From Candidatus Thiodiazotropha sp. LNASS1 (lineage in GTDB: Bacteria > Pseudomonadota > Gammaproteobacteria > Chromatiales > Chromatiaceae), in NCBI RefSeq assembly GCF_964212655.1, contig NZ_OZ156465.1, positions 3,162,001 to 3,226,000 on the forward strand: DNA of 64,000 nucleotides, in the 5' to 3' direction. Positions within the stretch are counted from its first letter, which is position 1, and every line of letters begins with the position of its first letter. A model generated the notes under the pieces. It was not told where the DNA came from. It did no database searches and was given only the letters and a program-made list of their open reading frames with translations. Position numbers and translations under genes: made by a program. Positions 9,701 to 19,266 of the stretch are shown piece after piece.

Positions 9701-11067
9701 GTCGCGCCTATATCCTGGTTGTGGATGATGAGCCTGACATCCGCAACCTGGTAAAAGAGATTCTACAGGATGAATCCTACGAGGTTGCGATGGCTGAGGA
9801 TGGGAAATCGGCCCGCCAGGCGCTGCGGGATCGTCGCCCGGAACTGATTCTGCTCGATATCTGGATGCCAGATGTGGATGGCATCACCCTGTTGAAAGAG
9901 TGGGGTGAGAATGAGGGACTGCCCTGTCCGGTGATCATGATGTCGGGTCATGGCACGGTGGAGACCGCCGTCGAAGCCACTCGATTGGGAGCCTATGATT
10001 TTCTGGAGAAGCCACTCTCTTTGGCTAAGTTGTTATTGACGGTCAATCGCGCCTTGGAGGCGGAACAGCTCAAGCAGGAGAATGTTGGGCTGAAACGCCA
10101 TATACATGCCGTGCATGAACCGACCGGTAGAAGCCCGGTGATGCAACGTCTGCGTGAGCAGGTAAAAAGAATCGCCCAACACGACACCTGGGTGCTGGTG
10201 ACCGGAGAACCTGGCAGTGGCCGCGAAACCCTGGCGCGCTATCTCCACTCGCAGAGCGTTCGCAGCGACCGACCCTTTGTGGAGGTCAATGTCAGCTCGA
10301 TTGTGAAGGGGAATGCCGCACAAGAGTTGTTTGGTAGTGAAAGTGACGGACGTATCCACTACGGACGACTTGAGCAGGCCGTGGGAGGGACCCTGTTCCT
10401 GGATGAAGTGGCCGATATGGATCTGGAGGCTCAATCACAATTGGTGGGTGCGCTGGATACCGGTCGTTTCCTGCGGGTTGGCGGCACTGATCCGGTGAGT
10501 ATCGATGTCAGGATCATTGCTGCTACACAACATAATCTGGAAGAGGCGGTGCAAGAGGGGACATTTCGTGAGGATCTCTTCTATCATCTCAATGTGGTGC
10601 CCCTGCATGTGCCGCCATTGCGCGAACATGCGGAGGATGTCCCCGAGCTGCTCAACTTCTATGTGGACTGGTATGTGAACCATGAAAAGCTGCCCTATCG
10701 GCACTTTAACGTGGGAGCGCAAAATACCCTGCGCAACCATCCTTGGCACGGCAATGTGCGGGAATTGAAAAATTTGGTGCAGCGGTTACTGATCCTGGGC
10801 GCCGGCAACGAGATTTCCCAGGAGGAGGTGGAAGCGGCGCTGGGAGCGCCCGATGTCGGGACTTCCCTGGGTGGGCTGGAATCCCTGGTCACCTTCGATC
10901 AACCCCTGCGACAGGCCAGAGAGGAGTTCGAAAAGGTCTACCTGGAGTATCAGTTGCGTCAGCACGAAGGCAATATCTCGCGCATGGCGAAAGAGGTGGG
11001 GATGGAGCGGACCCATCTCTACCGTAAATTGAAATCCCTGGAGATCGAGTTTAAGGACAAGCGCTGA
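9697..11067 (+). CDS. ntrX: NtrX-type response regulator with a degenerate AAA+ domain
   Basis: Cognate regulator of the upstream kinase, with which it overlaps by four bases. Residues 1-120 form a receiver domain with the phosphoacceptor aspartate in LLDIWMPDVDG. Residues about 140-370 form an AAA+ domain, and the C-terminus is a Fis-type helix-turn-helix (ISRMAKEVGMERTHLYRKL). Two features are odd. The Walker A motif reads GEPGSGRE, with Arg in place of the ATP-contacting Lys. The sigma-54-contacting GAFTGA loop is replaced by a stretch containing DGRIHYGRLEQ. Walker B (TLFLDE) is kept. The protein may therefore not act as a normal sigma-54 activator. Confidence 0.88.
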   Translation: MSRAYILVVDDEPDIRNLVKEILQDESYEVAMAEDGKSARQALRDRRPELILLDIWMPDVDGITLLKEWGENEGLPCPVIMMSGHGTVETAVEATRLGAYDFLEKPLSLAKLLLTVNRALEAEQLKQENVGLKRHIHAVHEPTGRSPVMQRLREQVKRIAQHDTWVLVTGEPGSGRETLARYLHSQSVRSDRPFVEVNVSSIVKGNAAQELFGSESDGRIHYGRLEQAVGGTLFLDEVADMDLEAQSQLVGALDTGRFLRVGGTDPVSIDVRIIAATQHNLEEAVQEGTFREDLFYHLNVVPLHVPPLREHAEDVPELLNFYVDWYVNHEKLPYRHFNVGAQNTLRNHPWHGNVRELKNLVQRLLILGAGNEISQEEVEAALGAPDVGTSLGGLESLVTFDQPLRQAREEFEKVYLEYQLRQHEGNISRMAKEVGMERTHLYRKLKSLEIEFKDKR

Positions 11068-11072
11068 TTAGA

Positions 11073-11244
11073 GTCCGCAAATGAACGCGAATAAACGCAA
11101 ATGTTGTTTAGGGTGTGGTTTGCGGCACCAATCCAACAGGATACATCCTGAAAAATTGATGCTTACCAAATGGAGCGGCAGGCTGCACACTACAGGCTAG
11201 AGTAGCGAAGAAAGAGTAGGGTTCCCACGCGGGAGCGTGGGAAC
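11073..11244. repeat. Composite intergenic repeat, partial copy
   Basis: Between ntrX and the haem lipoprotein gene, bases 11073-11102 closely match (28 of 30) the 30-base terminal motif starting GTCCGCAAATGAACGCGAAT of the element at 25904-26140. Bases 11221-11244 form a perfect hairpin, GTTCCCACGC-GGGA-GCGTGGGAAC, also present there. A GGGTGTGG...GCGGCACC segment near 11111-11129 resembles a third shared module. Only one terminal motif is present, so this looks like a partial or rearranged copy. Confidence 0.75.
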
Positions 11245-11295
11245 GTATATGGACGAAATTATTTACATTTAGTCGTGTTCATTCGCCGACTTTTC

Positions 11296-12936
11296 TCACC
11301 ATGCCAGGCGTATATCCCAGTCGTATTGACGTTCGGGCGGCAGTACCGGAGCGCTATCCGAATCGACCGCCTCATAGACATTTACCGCCGGCGTGACATT
11401 GGCGTCGCGACCGTGAATGAAGTCCTGATCACGTACTATCGTCATGTAGGCCTTGTTCAGGGTCAGTGCACGTTGCGGGCTTGGGGTGATCAGTTCATAG
11501 ACATCCGCGGCCAGGACCTTCTCTTCATTGACAGTGTTGTCCTCGTTGAACCACTTCTCGATGATCTCCTCGTTTTCACGGAACTCATTGCCGCCGCCGA
11601 CAACCTTCAGGTAGTTGAGAATCTCACCCTCCGTCTCGCCGGCACTGGGTGAGTCCACCATGCCCCGCAGGTTGATGTAACCCCAACCGGCCGTACCGGT
11701 CACCTTGCGGGGAAAGGCGAAGGTCTGATCGATGGTGCTGCCGATGGTGGTGTGACAGCCCATGCAGAAGGTGGTCTCCTCTTCGCTTTGCTTGCGCAAA
11801 TGGCCGTCGGCGGCTTCGATGAAACCCAGCACCAGCCAGCCGAAACCGTTATCCAATCCGTTGTCGCCCCGGGAGACGAAATTCGGCAGGTTGCCATCGA
11901 TTTTTTCCTGCTTCTCGTTGCCATACATCGAAAGCAGCTCCGGTGGCGTATAGAAGGTATGCTTGAGCATATAGCGTACCTCTTTCATGCGGGCGGGAAT
12001 GGTAATCGACATATCTTCGTCCAGCCCGATATAGCGCACCGTATGCAGGAACTCCACCCCTTCGGGGTAGAGCATTGGCGTGACGCTGACATCCGATGCG
12101 TTGCCGACATAGGCATCAGGCCGGATGATCTCGTTGATGATCCCAAGTTGACCATCCCCGTTTAGATCTGTACAGAAGCTGTTTTCGTCCACCGATGGCA
12201 GACTGACCTGTTCCAGGTCCTGTATCGTCGCTTCCAGAATCGCCAGATTGGCGGTGTAGGTATCCCGGGAGTAACCGCTGCCGTTGCAACGTTGTTCGCG
12301 AAAGGCTGCGGGAAGGCGGACCATGACGTCGTCGGTTGAACCGTTGGTCGGCCAGAAGGTACTGGGCAGGGGTTTATAGTTGAAGGCCACCCAGTGGCTG
12401 CCATCGAGTGCGAAGCCCTGTTCATCAAAGGCGTCGGCACCAAGATGCAGGTCTTGAATGACGGGTATCGGTCCCTCCCAGGACTCGCGCTGCAACTGTT
12501 CAATCAGGGTCGAATAGTTGTCGGTATAGATATAGTCGATGACCTCCTGATCGCTGATCCGGGAGACCGCCTCGAACCGGTCTTCGAACAGGTTCTGCCA
12601 ATGATTGCTCACCCCGATCTCCGAGAATGAGTATTCCGCCTGTAATGCCTTGTCATTCATGTAATTCGGGCGGCTGCCGAATGTGTAGGTCTGGTGGCAG
12701 GTCAAACAGGGATTGTAAGTGGCTTCATGCTTGGTGTAGCACTGGGGAGGGACTATCGCCTCCAGGTTGTAGACCAGGCCGGTCTCCTCGGGTCTCAGGT
12801 TTCCGGCAACTGATTTTTCATAACTGGTTGGAAAAGTGAGTGCCTGATTTTGTGAGTCAGAGTCACTGCCTGAACCGCCACATGCGGTTGCGAGTACAAA
12901 GACGATTGGAGAAATGATTGATACAGCACGTTTCAT
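11296..12936 (-). CDS. Lipoprotein with two haem-c motifs
   Basis: A 546-residue exported lipoprotein; the lipobox LATAC places the lipidated cysteine at residue 19, followed by a Gly/Ser/Asp linker. Two c-type haem motifs are visible, CLTCH at residues 77-81 and CMGCH at 391-395, suggesting a dihaem redox protein on the periplasmic face. I do not recognise the family. A calcium-binding-like DLNGDGQLG occurs near 257. It lies downstream of the PhoX-like gene on the same strand, separated by a hairpin. A strong AGGAGGTT precedes the ATG. The pair interrupts the usual ntrX-trkA neighbourhood. Confidence 0.72.
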   Translation of the reverse strand: MKRAVSIISPIVFVLATACGGSGSDSDSQNQALTFPTSYEKSVAGNLRPEETGLVYNLEAIVPPQCYTKHEATYNPCLTCHQTYTFGSRPNYMNDKALQAEYSFSEIGVSNHWQNLFEDRFEAVSRISDQEVIDYIYTDNYSTLIEQLQRESWEGPIPVIQDLHLGADAFDEQGFALDGSHWVAFNYKPLPSTFWPTNGSTDDVMVRLPAAFREQRCNGSGYSRDTYTANLAILEATIQDLEQVSLPSVDENSFCTDLNGDGQLGIINEIIRPDAYVGNASDVSVTPMLYPEGVEFLHTVRYIGLDEDMSITIPARMKEVRYMLKHTFYTPPELLSMYGNEKQEKIDGNLPNFVSRGDNGLDNGFGWLVLGFIEAADGHLRKQSEEETTFCMGCHTTIGSTIDQTFAFPRKVTGTAGWGYINLRGMVDSPSAGETEGEILNYLKVVGGGNEFRENEEIIEKWFNEDNTVNEEKVLAADVYELITPSPQRALTLNKAYMTIVRDQDFIHGRDANVTPAVNVYEAVDSDSAPVLPPERQYDWDIRLAW

Positions 12937-12950
12937 AGATAACCTCCTAA

Positions 12951-12983
12951 ACCAGAAAGGGGGGTGGCATAGGCCACCCCCCC
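12951..12983 (-). terminator. Hairpin between the PhoX-like and haem lipoprotein genes
   Basis: A 10-bp G/C-rich stem (12959-12968 with 12973-12982) closes a four-base loop. Read leftward it is followed by TTTCTGGTTT, then the Shine-Dalgarno of the haem lipoprotein gene. It fits a terminator or attenuator for the upstream gene; the T-run is short, so read-through is plausible. Confidence 0.6.
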
Positions 12984-13013
12984 ATTCCCTGATTCGACTA
13001 ACCTGGGCGGCTT

Positions 13014-14834
13014 TTAGATCGCAGGATCATCGAACACCCAGACCACGTTATTCTCGTGGTTGCCGGTGTCCTCACCGATGAGCACGCGCCCATCGTCCAG
13101 GATCAGCAGGTTGTCAGGATTGGAGATGTTATTGACGTTACACTCGTTGACCGAACGGTCAGCGTAGTAGGGTCCGCCAACAATCGCCGGAACCATGGTC
13201 TTCACATCAACCTCGCCCTGAGCGTTGCGCATCAGCTGCATGCGGTAGACAACACCGCACTTACCATTGTCGCCGTTCAGCTGAATGGTGCCTACGTCGT
13301 CGCTCATGGTCTTGTCGAAGCTGGACATGGCCATGTACATGTAGGCCTGTTCGCCGTCGGCAGCGCCGCCGTTCCACCAGGTTGATGCCAGGCCGTAGTT
13401 GATGTTCACGCCTTCCATCTTGCGGAATTCACCGGTAGCGCCCAGGGCGATTGCCGCTTTGCGGCTCTCCAGGTAAGCTACGCGATCGTCGCTGAATGGA
13501 TTGGAGTCCACAGTGGCGTCTTCGTCACAGGTCAGATCGGTGCTGGTCTTGGACTCGGCCCAGTCGCAGACTTGCTCGTCGGTGATGTAGTTGGCGTCTG
13601 CGAAGGTGCCGTCGTAGGAGGCGATTGCCGCTTCTATATCGATTTCACTCATGCTGGCGAGTTCGATCCATTCGATACCCAGTGCGGCCTCTGCGGGATC
13701 GTCAACGCCTGCAGCCTGTGTGATTTGCGCGGCATACAGGGTTCCCGCACTCATATCACCGGCAACATCAGCAACGAACTTGAAGAAGACAACACCGGTA
13801 CCGTCGTCACTCAAGAAGACGGTTCTCTGGTCAGGCATGACAACCGAGTTCTCATGCGAGTAACGGCCCATGGTCTCCAGTTTATTGGCCGTGACATTGG
13901 CAACGACTGTATCGGCTGCATTGCCGAGCTCAACAATGTAGCCGTAGCGATAGGGATTCGGCCAGTCGCCGCTGCCGTCGGTGGGATAACCGAAATAGGT
14001 CGCCAGAGACTGGGGATTGTCGAAGTACTCATAATCCGGATTGAACCAATCGGCAGTGTCATCGAAGTAGAGTTCTTCTGATGAGAGTGGGGTGTTCCAG
14101 GGGCTAACAGTACCGAAGCAGTTAACCCAGGTGCCGCCGACGCTGGAGAAATCGATCATGCCTTCCTGAATGACGGTGGTGTACCCGGTGTCGGCCAGCC
14201 CGCCTACCTGGATACGGCTCATGCTGCCTGGACGGTCTTCCCAGTTGCTGTAGACAAGGAAACCACCGTTCCCGTCAGAGATTACGCCATTGAAATCAGG
14301 ATCGTTGGAACTCTTGATCAGGGTGGTTCCGTCCAGGGCGATGATGTCGCCCATGGCGCTGCCGTCATTCAGTGCGTCGCCCTGCTGAGACAGTACCTGG
14401 TAAGAACCGACTGCGGTCATGACCACTTCTTTCTCAGCAGTGGTGACTGGCAGGTCGAGTGCGCCGAAGTTTTCAGGCAGGGTAGAGAAGTCTTGGCCGA
14501 CGATGACACCCACGGTGCCTTTATCGAATAGTTTGCCGGCAATGTCTGCCGTTGTGTTACTGCTGCTGGGGTGCTGGACATTCAGGAACAGGGTATTGTC
14601 GCTGTTCAGGTACATACCGGTGAATTCAGCGCCAAGCGGGGCAGTCGCAAGTCGCTTCAAACCTACGGGGATGAAATTCGTGATACCGTCAGTGCCGTCT
14701 ACACCGGATTGACCGTCGACACCGTCTTCGCCGTCATCACCGTCGCATCCGGTTAACAGCAGAGTTGAAGACAATATTGCTGCCGCGATAGAAGCTGGCA
14801 GGGCTAGATGACGAAATGATTTCTTTTGCAACAT
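13014..14834 (-). CDS. PhoX/DUF839-like lipoprotein
   Basis: A 606-residue exported protein whose lipobox (LLLTGC) is followed by a short collagen-like Gly-Xaa-Xaa stretch rich in Asp (GDDGEDGVDGQSGVDGTDG). The body resembles the PhoX/DUF839 family of calcium-dependent phosphatases. The C-terminal NPDNLLILDDGRVLIGEDTG motif is characteristic, and YSHENSVV and a phytase-like beta-propeller layout agree. Enzyme activity is inferred only; many DUF839 proteins are uncharacterised. I chose the ATG at 14834 because it places the signal peptide at the N-terminus. A GGGGAG stretch lies upstream. The partner gene downstream encodes a dihaem lipoprotein. Confidence 0.72.
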   Translation of the reverse strand: MLQKKSFRHLALPASIAAAILSSTLLLTGCDGDDGEDGVDGQSGVDGTDGITNFIPVGLKRLATAPLGAEFTGMYLNSDNTLFLNVQHPSSSNTTADIAGKLFDKGTVGVIVGQDFSTLPENFGALDLPVTTAEKEVVMTAVGSYQVLSQQGDALNDGSAMGDIIALDGTTLIKSSNDPDFNGVISDGNGGFLVYSNWEDRPGSMSRIQVGGLADTGYTTVIQEGMIDFSSVGGTWVNCFGTVSPWNTPLSSEELYFDDTADWFNPDYEYFDNPQSLATYFGYPTDGSGDWPNPYRYGYIVELGNAADTVVANVTANKLETMGRYSHENSVVMPDQRTVFLSDDGTGVVFFKFVADVAGDMSAGTLYAAQITQAAGVDDPAEAALGIEWIELASMSEIDIEAAIASYDGTFADANYITDEQVCDWAESKTSTDLTCDEDATVDSNPFSDDRVAYLESRKAAIALGATGEFRKMEGVNINYGLASTWWNGGAADGEQAYMYMAMSSFDKTMSDDVGTIQLNGDNGKCGVVYRMQLMRNAQGEVDVKTMVPAIVGGPYYADRSVNECNVNNISNPDNLLILDDGRVLIGEDTGNHENNVVWVFDDPAI

Positions 14835-15043
14835 AGAATATGCTCCCCGTATAGGCGTAATACTTGTAGGCCGGCAGCATTCTAGGTGGCAACTGTTGCC
14901 AAACGGTGTCATACCTATGGCGCTTATATGAATGCTATATTTCAAACAGATATAATGGTGATCGCTAGAACCTATTGGCTTACTGTTAGCAGGACCTAGC
15001 ACAAGCTGATATTAGGTCTTAAACAACTACACCCGATGAAACA

Positions 15044-16417
15044 ATGAAAATAATTATTCTCGGTGCCGGTCAGGTGGGTCGTTCGGTAGCCAATGCATTG
15101 GTCAGCGAAGCGAACGATATCACCGTGGTCGATCAGGATGAGCAGCTGTTGATGGACCTGCAGAACCGGCTCGATCTCGGTACGGTCAGGGGTCATGCGG
15201 GCCATCCGGATGTGCTGCGCAGGGCGGGTGCCGAGGATGCGGATATGATTCTGGCGGTCACCAACAGCGACGAGACCAATATGGTCGCCTGCCAGGTTGC
15301 CTACACCCTGTTCCATACCCCGACCAAGATCGCCCGGGTGCGGGCACAGGGTTATCTCGATTATCCCCGCCTGTTCGAACAGAGCGCGGTGCCGGTCGAT
15401 GTGTTGATCAGCCCGGAGCAGTTGGTAACCGACTACATTCTCAAACTGATCGAATATCCGGGGGCCCTGCAGGTGCTCGATTTTGCGGATGGCAGGGTCA
15501 GGTTGGTGGCGGTAAAGGCCTACCATGACGGTCCTCTGGTGGGGAATGCCCTCAGCGCGCTGTATGAGCACATGCCGAATGTAGATGCACGGGTCGCCGC
15601 CATCTACCGCGAGGGTGAGGTGATAATCCCCAGAGGGGACACCGTGATAGAGGTTAAAGACGAAGTGTTCTTTATCGCCGCGGCGGAGAACATCCGTTCA
15701 GTGATGAGTGAGCTGCGCAAGATGGAGAAGCCCTATCGGCGGCTGCTGCTTGCGGGTGGTGGGAATATCGGCAGGCGTTTGGCCTCATCCCTGGAACAGA
15801 AATATCGGGTCAAACTCATCGAAAACGATAAAGTGCGGGCAAGAGAGATTGCCGAACGACTCGAATTGACCATCGTCTTGCATGGTGATGCGGCGGATGA
15901 GAATCTGCTGTTGGAGGAGAATATCGAGAATACGGATGTGTTCTGCGCCGTGACCAATGACGATGAAGACAATATTCTCTCCGCCATGCTAGCCAAACGT
16001 CTGGGCGCCGCAAGGGTGATGGCGCTGATCAATCGTCCCTCATACGTCGACCTGGTGCAGAGTGAAACCATCGATATCGCCATCTCGCCACAGCAAGCCA
16101 CCATCGGTACCTTGCTGACCCATGTACGGCGCGGTGATGTGGTGCAGGTGCACTCGCTTCGGCGCGGCGCCGCTGAAGCGATCGAGGCGGTGGCCCATGG
16201 AGACAGAAGTTCGTCGAAGGTGGTCGGACGTGCCATCGAAGAGATTAAACTGCCCAGTGGCACCACCATTGGGGCAGTCGTGCGGGGAGATGAGGTACTG
16301 ATCGCCCATCACGATACCATGATCGAGAGTGACGACCACGTCATCTTGTTCCTGGTGGACAAACGAAAAATCCGCGATGTGGAAAAACTCTTCCAGGTCG
16401 GTGTGACCTTCCTGTAA
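15044..16417 (+). CDS. trkA: Trk potassium transporter NAD-binding component TrkA
   Basis: Cytoplasmic gating subunit of the Trk potassium uptake system. The 457-residue protein has two tandem RCK units. The first begins [16 protein letters not shown] and the second [14 protein letters not shown] near residue 233. Each has an NAD-binding Rossmann fold followed by an RCK-C domain. The length is standard. trkH follows after 15 bases and is surely co-transcribed. In many relatives ntrYX directly precedes trkAH; here two leftward genes intervene. Confidence 0.96.
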   Translation: MKIIILGAGQVGRSVANALVSEANDITVVDQDEQLLMDLQNRLDLGTVRGHAGHPDVLRRAGAEDADMILAVTNSDETNMVACQVAYTLFHTPTKIARVRAQGYLDYPRLFEQSAVPVDVLISPEQLVTDYILKLIEYPGALQVLDFADGRVRLVAVKAYHDGPLVGNALSALYEHMPNVDARVAAIYREGEVIIPRGDTVIEVKDEVFFIAAAENIRSVMSELRKMEKPYRRLLLAGGGNIGRRLASSLEQKYRVKLIENDKVRAREIAERLELTIVLHGDAADENLLLEENIENTDVFCAVTNDDEDNILSAMLAKRLGAARVMALINRPSYVDLVQSETIDIAISPQQATIGTLLTHVRRGDVVQVHSLRRGAAEAIEAVAHGDRSSSKVVGRAIEEIKLPSGTTIGAVVRGDEVLIAHHDTMIESDDHVILFLVDKRKIRDVEKLFQVGVTFL

Positions 16418-16432
16418 TCCAGGAAATCGAAT

Positions 16433-17884
16433 ATGCATCTTTTTGTGGTTCAACGAATTCTGGGTGTGTTGCTGATGGTTTTCAGTCTCAGCATGCTTCC
16501 ACCCCTTGGGATTTCGATGATGACCGGTGACGGCGCCCTGGTCGGCTTTACAGATGCATTTATCCTTACCCTGGGGCTCGGATTGGCATTCTGGGCTCCG
16601 GTACGCAACCGTCGCCAGGATTTGCGGGTGCGCGACGGTTTTCTCGTGGTCGTGATGTTCTGGGGCGTGTTGGGGCTGACCGGTTCCCTTCCTTTCCTGT
16701 TTGCGGAAAACCATGACATGACGGTTACCGATGCGGTGTTCGAGTCGATATCGGGCCTCACCACTACCGGCGCCACGGTCATCGTCGGGATCGATGAGTT
16801 GCCGGTCTCGATTCTCTACTATCGCCAGCAACTGCAGTGGCTGGGCGGAATGGGGATCATCGTACTGGCGGTGGCGGTACTGCCGATGTTGGGGGTCGGC
16901 GGCATGCAGCTCTACCGCGCGGAGACCCCGGGGCCGGTGAAAGACAACAAGCTGACGCCGCGTATCACGGAGACTGCCAAGGCGCTCTGGTATATCTATC
17001 TGGGTCTGACCCTCAGCTGTATGCTGGCCTATTGGTTGGGGGGCATGAAGCCCTTTGACGCCATGGGACACGCCTTTTCAACCGTTGCCATCGGTGGTTT
17101 TTCCACCCATGACGAGAGCATCGGCTATTACGACAGCACCCTGATCGAGATGATCGCCGTTATTTTCATGCTACTCTCCGGTGCCAACTTCGCCCTACAT
17201 TTCCTGGCCGTGCGCAGAAGATCGCTTCGCACCTATTTCGAGGATCCTGAATTTCGTGGCTATATCACCACCCTGGCGATAGTGATCATCATCGTATCCG
17301 CCGCGCTCTATTTGATGGGGGTCTACGGGAACTGGGGAGAATCGATCGCACGCGGATTGTTTCAGGCAGTGTCGATCGGGACCACAACCGGGTTCACCAC
17401 GGCCGACTATTCCCTGTGGCCGGGATTCATATCCATTCTGCTGCTTTTCTCCAGTTTCGTCGGTGGTTGCGCCGGTTCCACCGGTGGCGGTATCAAGGTG
17501 ATACGTTTTATGTTGTTGATCAAACAGGGTGTGCGAGAGATCAATCGTCTGATCCACCCCAATGCAGAGATTCCGATCCGTATCGGCGCCAAAACCATTC
17601 CATGGCGGATTGTGGATGCGGTGTGGGGATTCTTCGCCCTCTATGTGGCCAGCTTCGGCATTATGTATCTGGCCCTGGCATCCACCGGGCTCGATCTGAT
17701 GACCTCATTCTCCGCGGTGGCGGCCAGTATCAACAACCTGGGACCCGGCCTGGCCGATGTGGGTGCGCACTATGCCAACCTCAACGATCCCGCCAAGTGG
17801 ATACTCTGTTTCGCCATGCTGCTTGGGCGATTGGAGATCTTTACACTGCTGGTATTGCTGACCCCGGCCTTCTGGCGCAAGTAA
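16433..17884 (+). CDS. trkH: Trk potassium uptake protein TrkH
   Basis: Membrane pore subunit of Trk. The 483-residue protein is highly hydrophobic, with repeated membrane-pore-membrane units. Four selectivity-filter-like segments can be read: TTTGATV near residue 103, STVAIGGFSTHD near 217, TTTGFTT near 318 and NLGPGLADVG near 435. GGCAGSTGGG near residue 343 is typical of the family. It forms an operon with trkA. Confidence 0.96.
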   Translation: MHLFVVQRILGVLLMVFSLSMLPPLGISMMTGDGALVGFTDAFILTLGLGLAFWAPVRNRRQDLRVRDGFLVVVMFWGVLGLTGSLPFLFAENHDMTVTDAVFESISGLTTTGATVIVGIDELPVSILYYRQQLQWLGGMGIIVLAVAVLPMLGVGGMQLYRAETPGPVKDNKLTPRITETAKALWYIYLGLTLSCMLAYWLGGMKPFDAMGHAFSTVAIGGFSTHDESIGYYDSTLIEMIAVIFMLLSGANFALHFLAVRRRSLRTYFEDPEFRGYITTLAIVIIIVSAALYLMGVYGNWGESIARGLFQAVSIGTTTGFTTADYSLWPGFISILLLFSSFVGGCAGSTGGGIKVIRFMLLIKQGVREINRLIHPNAEIPIRIGAKTIPWRIVDAVWGFFALYVASFGIMYLALASTGLDLMTSFSAVAASINNLGPGLADVGAHYANLNDPAKWILCFAMLLGRLEIFTLLVLLTPAFWRK

Positions 17885-18020
17885 CCGAATCATCTCTGAC
17901 TAAAATCTATACAGTGTGGCAATACTCCACCCTAGATTGCTTTCACTGGCTTGGCCGGTGGTTTCAAACAATTGGTTCAGAGTCGGTCTGTGGTCCGGGC
18001 GTGATAGGTTGAATCCGGAT

Positions 18021-18053
18021 CTAAAAAAAACCCGCTGCATGAACAGCGGGTTA
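18021..18053 (-). terminator. Rho-independent terminator of the PEP-CTERM gene
   Basis: A nine-bp stem AACCCGCTG/CAGCGGGTT with a six-base loop is followed, read leftward, by an eight-base T-run. It lies 20 bases beyond the stop of the leftward PEP-CTERM gene and may also limit transcription from trkH. Confidence 0.85.
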
Positions 18054-18072
18054 TGGTGGGGTGGTTATGAAT

Positions 18073-18603
18073 CTACCTGGCTGTAGGGAGTTTTTTCATT
18101 CGACGACGGAAAAATCCCGCACCCAATAAGCCCAATCCCAGCAACGACAGTGTTGTCGGTTCGGGAACGGAGCTGGTGGGGAATCCAACATGGGCCCTCG
18201 ACGCTATTGTCAGCGAATAGTCACCATAATAGTTATTGCTGTTATACCCGGACAAGGCCTCACTAAAGGAAAGATAGTAATCAGAAACGGCCAAGATATA
18301 ACTGCCCGCATTCAATACCGTGCCGATGAAGGAGTTAAGACCCGGTCCACCGTCATCGTTTCGTGTGATGTAGTCTGAGCTGTCGAGATAGCCGTCACTT
18401 TCAAATAGATAGACATAGGTGTCGAAGTGCCATGAATTTACGGAAATGCCTGTCCATCCAGGGGCATTCTGGTCAAACAGCGTGTAGGCTACTGACCCTT
18501 CTCCATTAGCGGTAATCGATCCTGTCGTATGGATGATATTCGCTGATGTGGCTAAGGGCAGTAGAAGCAAGCATCCTACTAATAGATTGATTGATTTATG
18601 CAT
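18073..18603 (-). CDS. PEP-CTERM sorting-domain protein
   Basis: A 176-residue secreted protein with an N-terminal signal peptide. Its C-terminal sorting tail has VPEPTTLSLLGLGLLGAGFF followed by RRRMKK. That tail (PEP motif, hydrophobic helix, basic end) is the substrate signal of exosortase EpsH/XrtA. The middle is rich in Tyr, Ser, Asn and Asp, with phrases like FDTYVYLFESDGYLD that resemble DVUA0089-type extracellular domains. The protein is probably exported to the surface or extracellular matrix. No exosortase gene lies in the window. It is a single-gene unit ending at a strong terminator. Confidence 0.85.
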   Translation of the reverse strand: MHKSINLLVGCLLLLPLATSANIIHTTGSITANGEGSVAYTLFDQNAPGWTGISVNSWHFDTYVYLFESDGYLDSSDYITRNDDGGPGLNSFIGTVLNAGSYILAVSDYYLSFSEALSGYNSNNYYGDYSLTIASRAHVGFPTSSVPEPTTLSLLGLGLLGAGFFRRRMKKLPTAR

Positions 18604-18813
18604 AGTATTCCAATCCTCGTAAGCTGGTCGTTATGAAAGCCGTGGTCACGCTAGCTTCATCAGCCAAATGAGCATGTTCCATGCCAGCATTGAAAAATAT
18701 GCATTAAATTCGGGATTTATTGGATTGCGTTCAAAAAGAACACTGGGATTTTGGCGTGATGTGTAAGAATATCCGACATGATTTTCATCAGATATGACCT
18801 GGTACGCCCACAA

Positions 18814-19266
18814 CTATCCTAAGCTACCCATGGCTCCGACCAGAATGCCATAGCGTAAAGCCTTGCCGAGCCCAATCAGAAGCGTGGCCGGCACCAGTCT
18901 GACACCGCTCCATCCGGCCGCCAAACAGAGCGGATCACCGATCACCGGCAACCAGGAGAACAGCAGTATGGGTGTGCCGTAGCGTTTTACCCGTTGCAAT
19001 GCCTGTCGTTGCTTCTCATCTTTCAGCCCGCGATCCGGAAAACGACGTGCCAGCCACCAGCCGATAAGCCAACTGCTGAGTCCTCCAAGGGTGTTGCCAA
19101 GGGTGGCCACGCTCCACAACAGGGTTGCCTGTGCCGGATTTTGTTGCAGTTCCCACAGCAACATAGCCTCGGAACCCCCGGGCAGGAGGGTTGAGGCAAG
19201 CAGGCTGGTGATAAAGAGTCCGACAGGACCACCCGAGAGACTCAGGTTTGACGAAAGATCCAGCAT
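18814..19266 (-). CDS. YqaA-family membrane protein (DedA/SNARE-associated type)
   Basis: A 150-residue membrane protein with about four hydrophobic segments. LASTLLPGGSEAML near residue 25 and NTLGGLSSWLIGWWLAR near 57 are typical of the YqaA branch of DedA-like proteins, and FSWLPVIGDPLCLAAGW is the conserved reentrant segment. DedA relatives are involved in lipid scrambling or proton-dependent envelope homeostasis; the specific role is unknown. It overlaps the end of the upstream methyltransferase gene by 25 bases and is the last gene of a five-gene leftward operon. Confidence 0.82.
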   Translation of the reverse strand: MLDLSSNLSLSGGPVGLFITSLLASTLLPGGSEAMLLWELQQNPAQATLLWSVATLGNTLGGLSSWLIGWWLARRFPDRGLKDEKQRQALQRVKRYGTPILLFSWLPVIGDPLCLAAGWSGVRLVPATLLIGLGKALRYGILVGAMGSLG

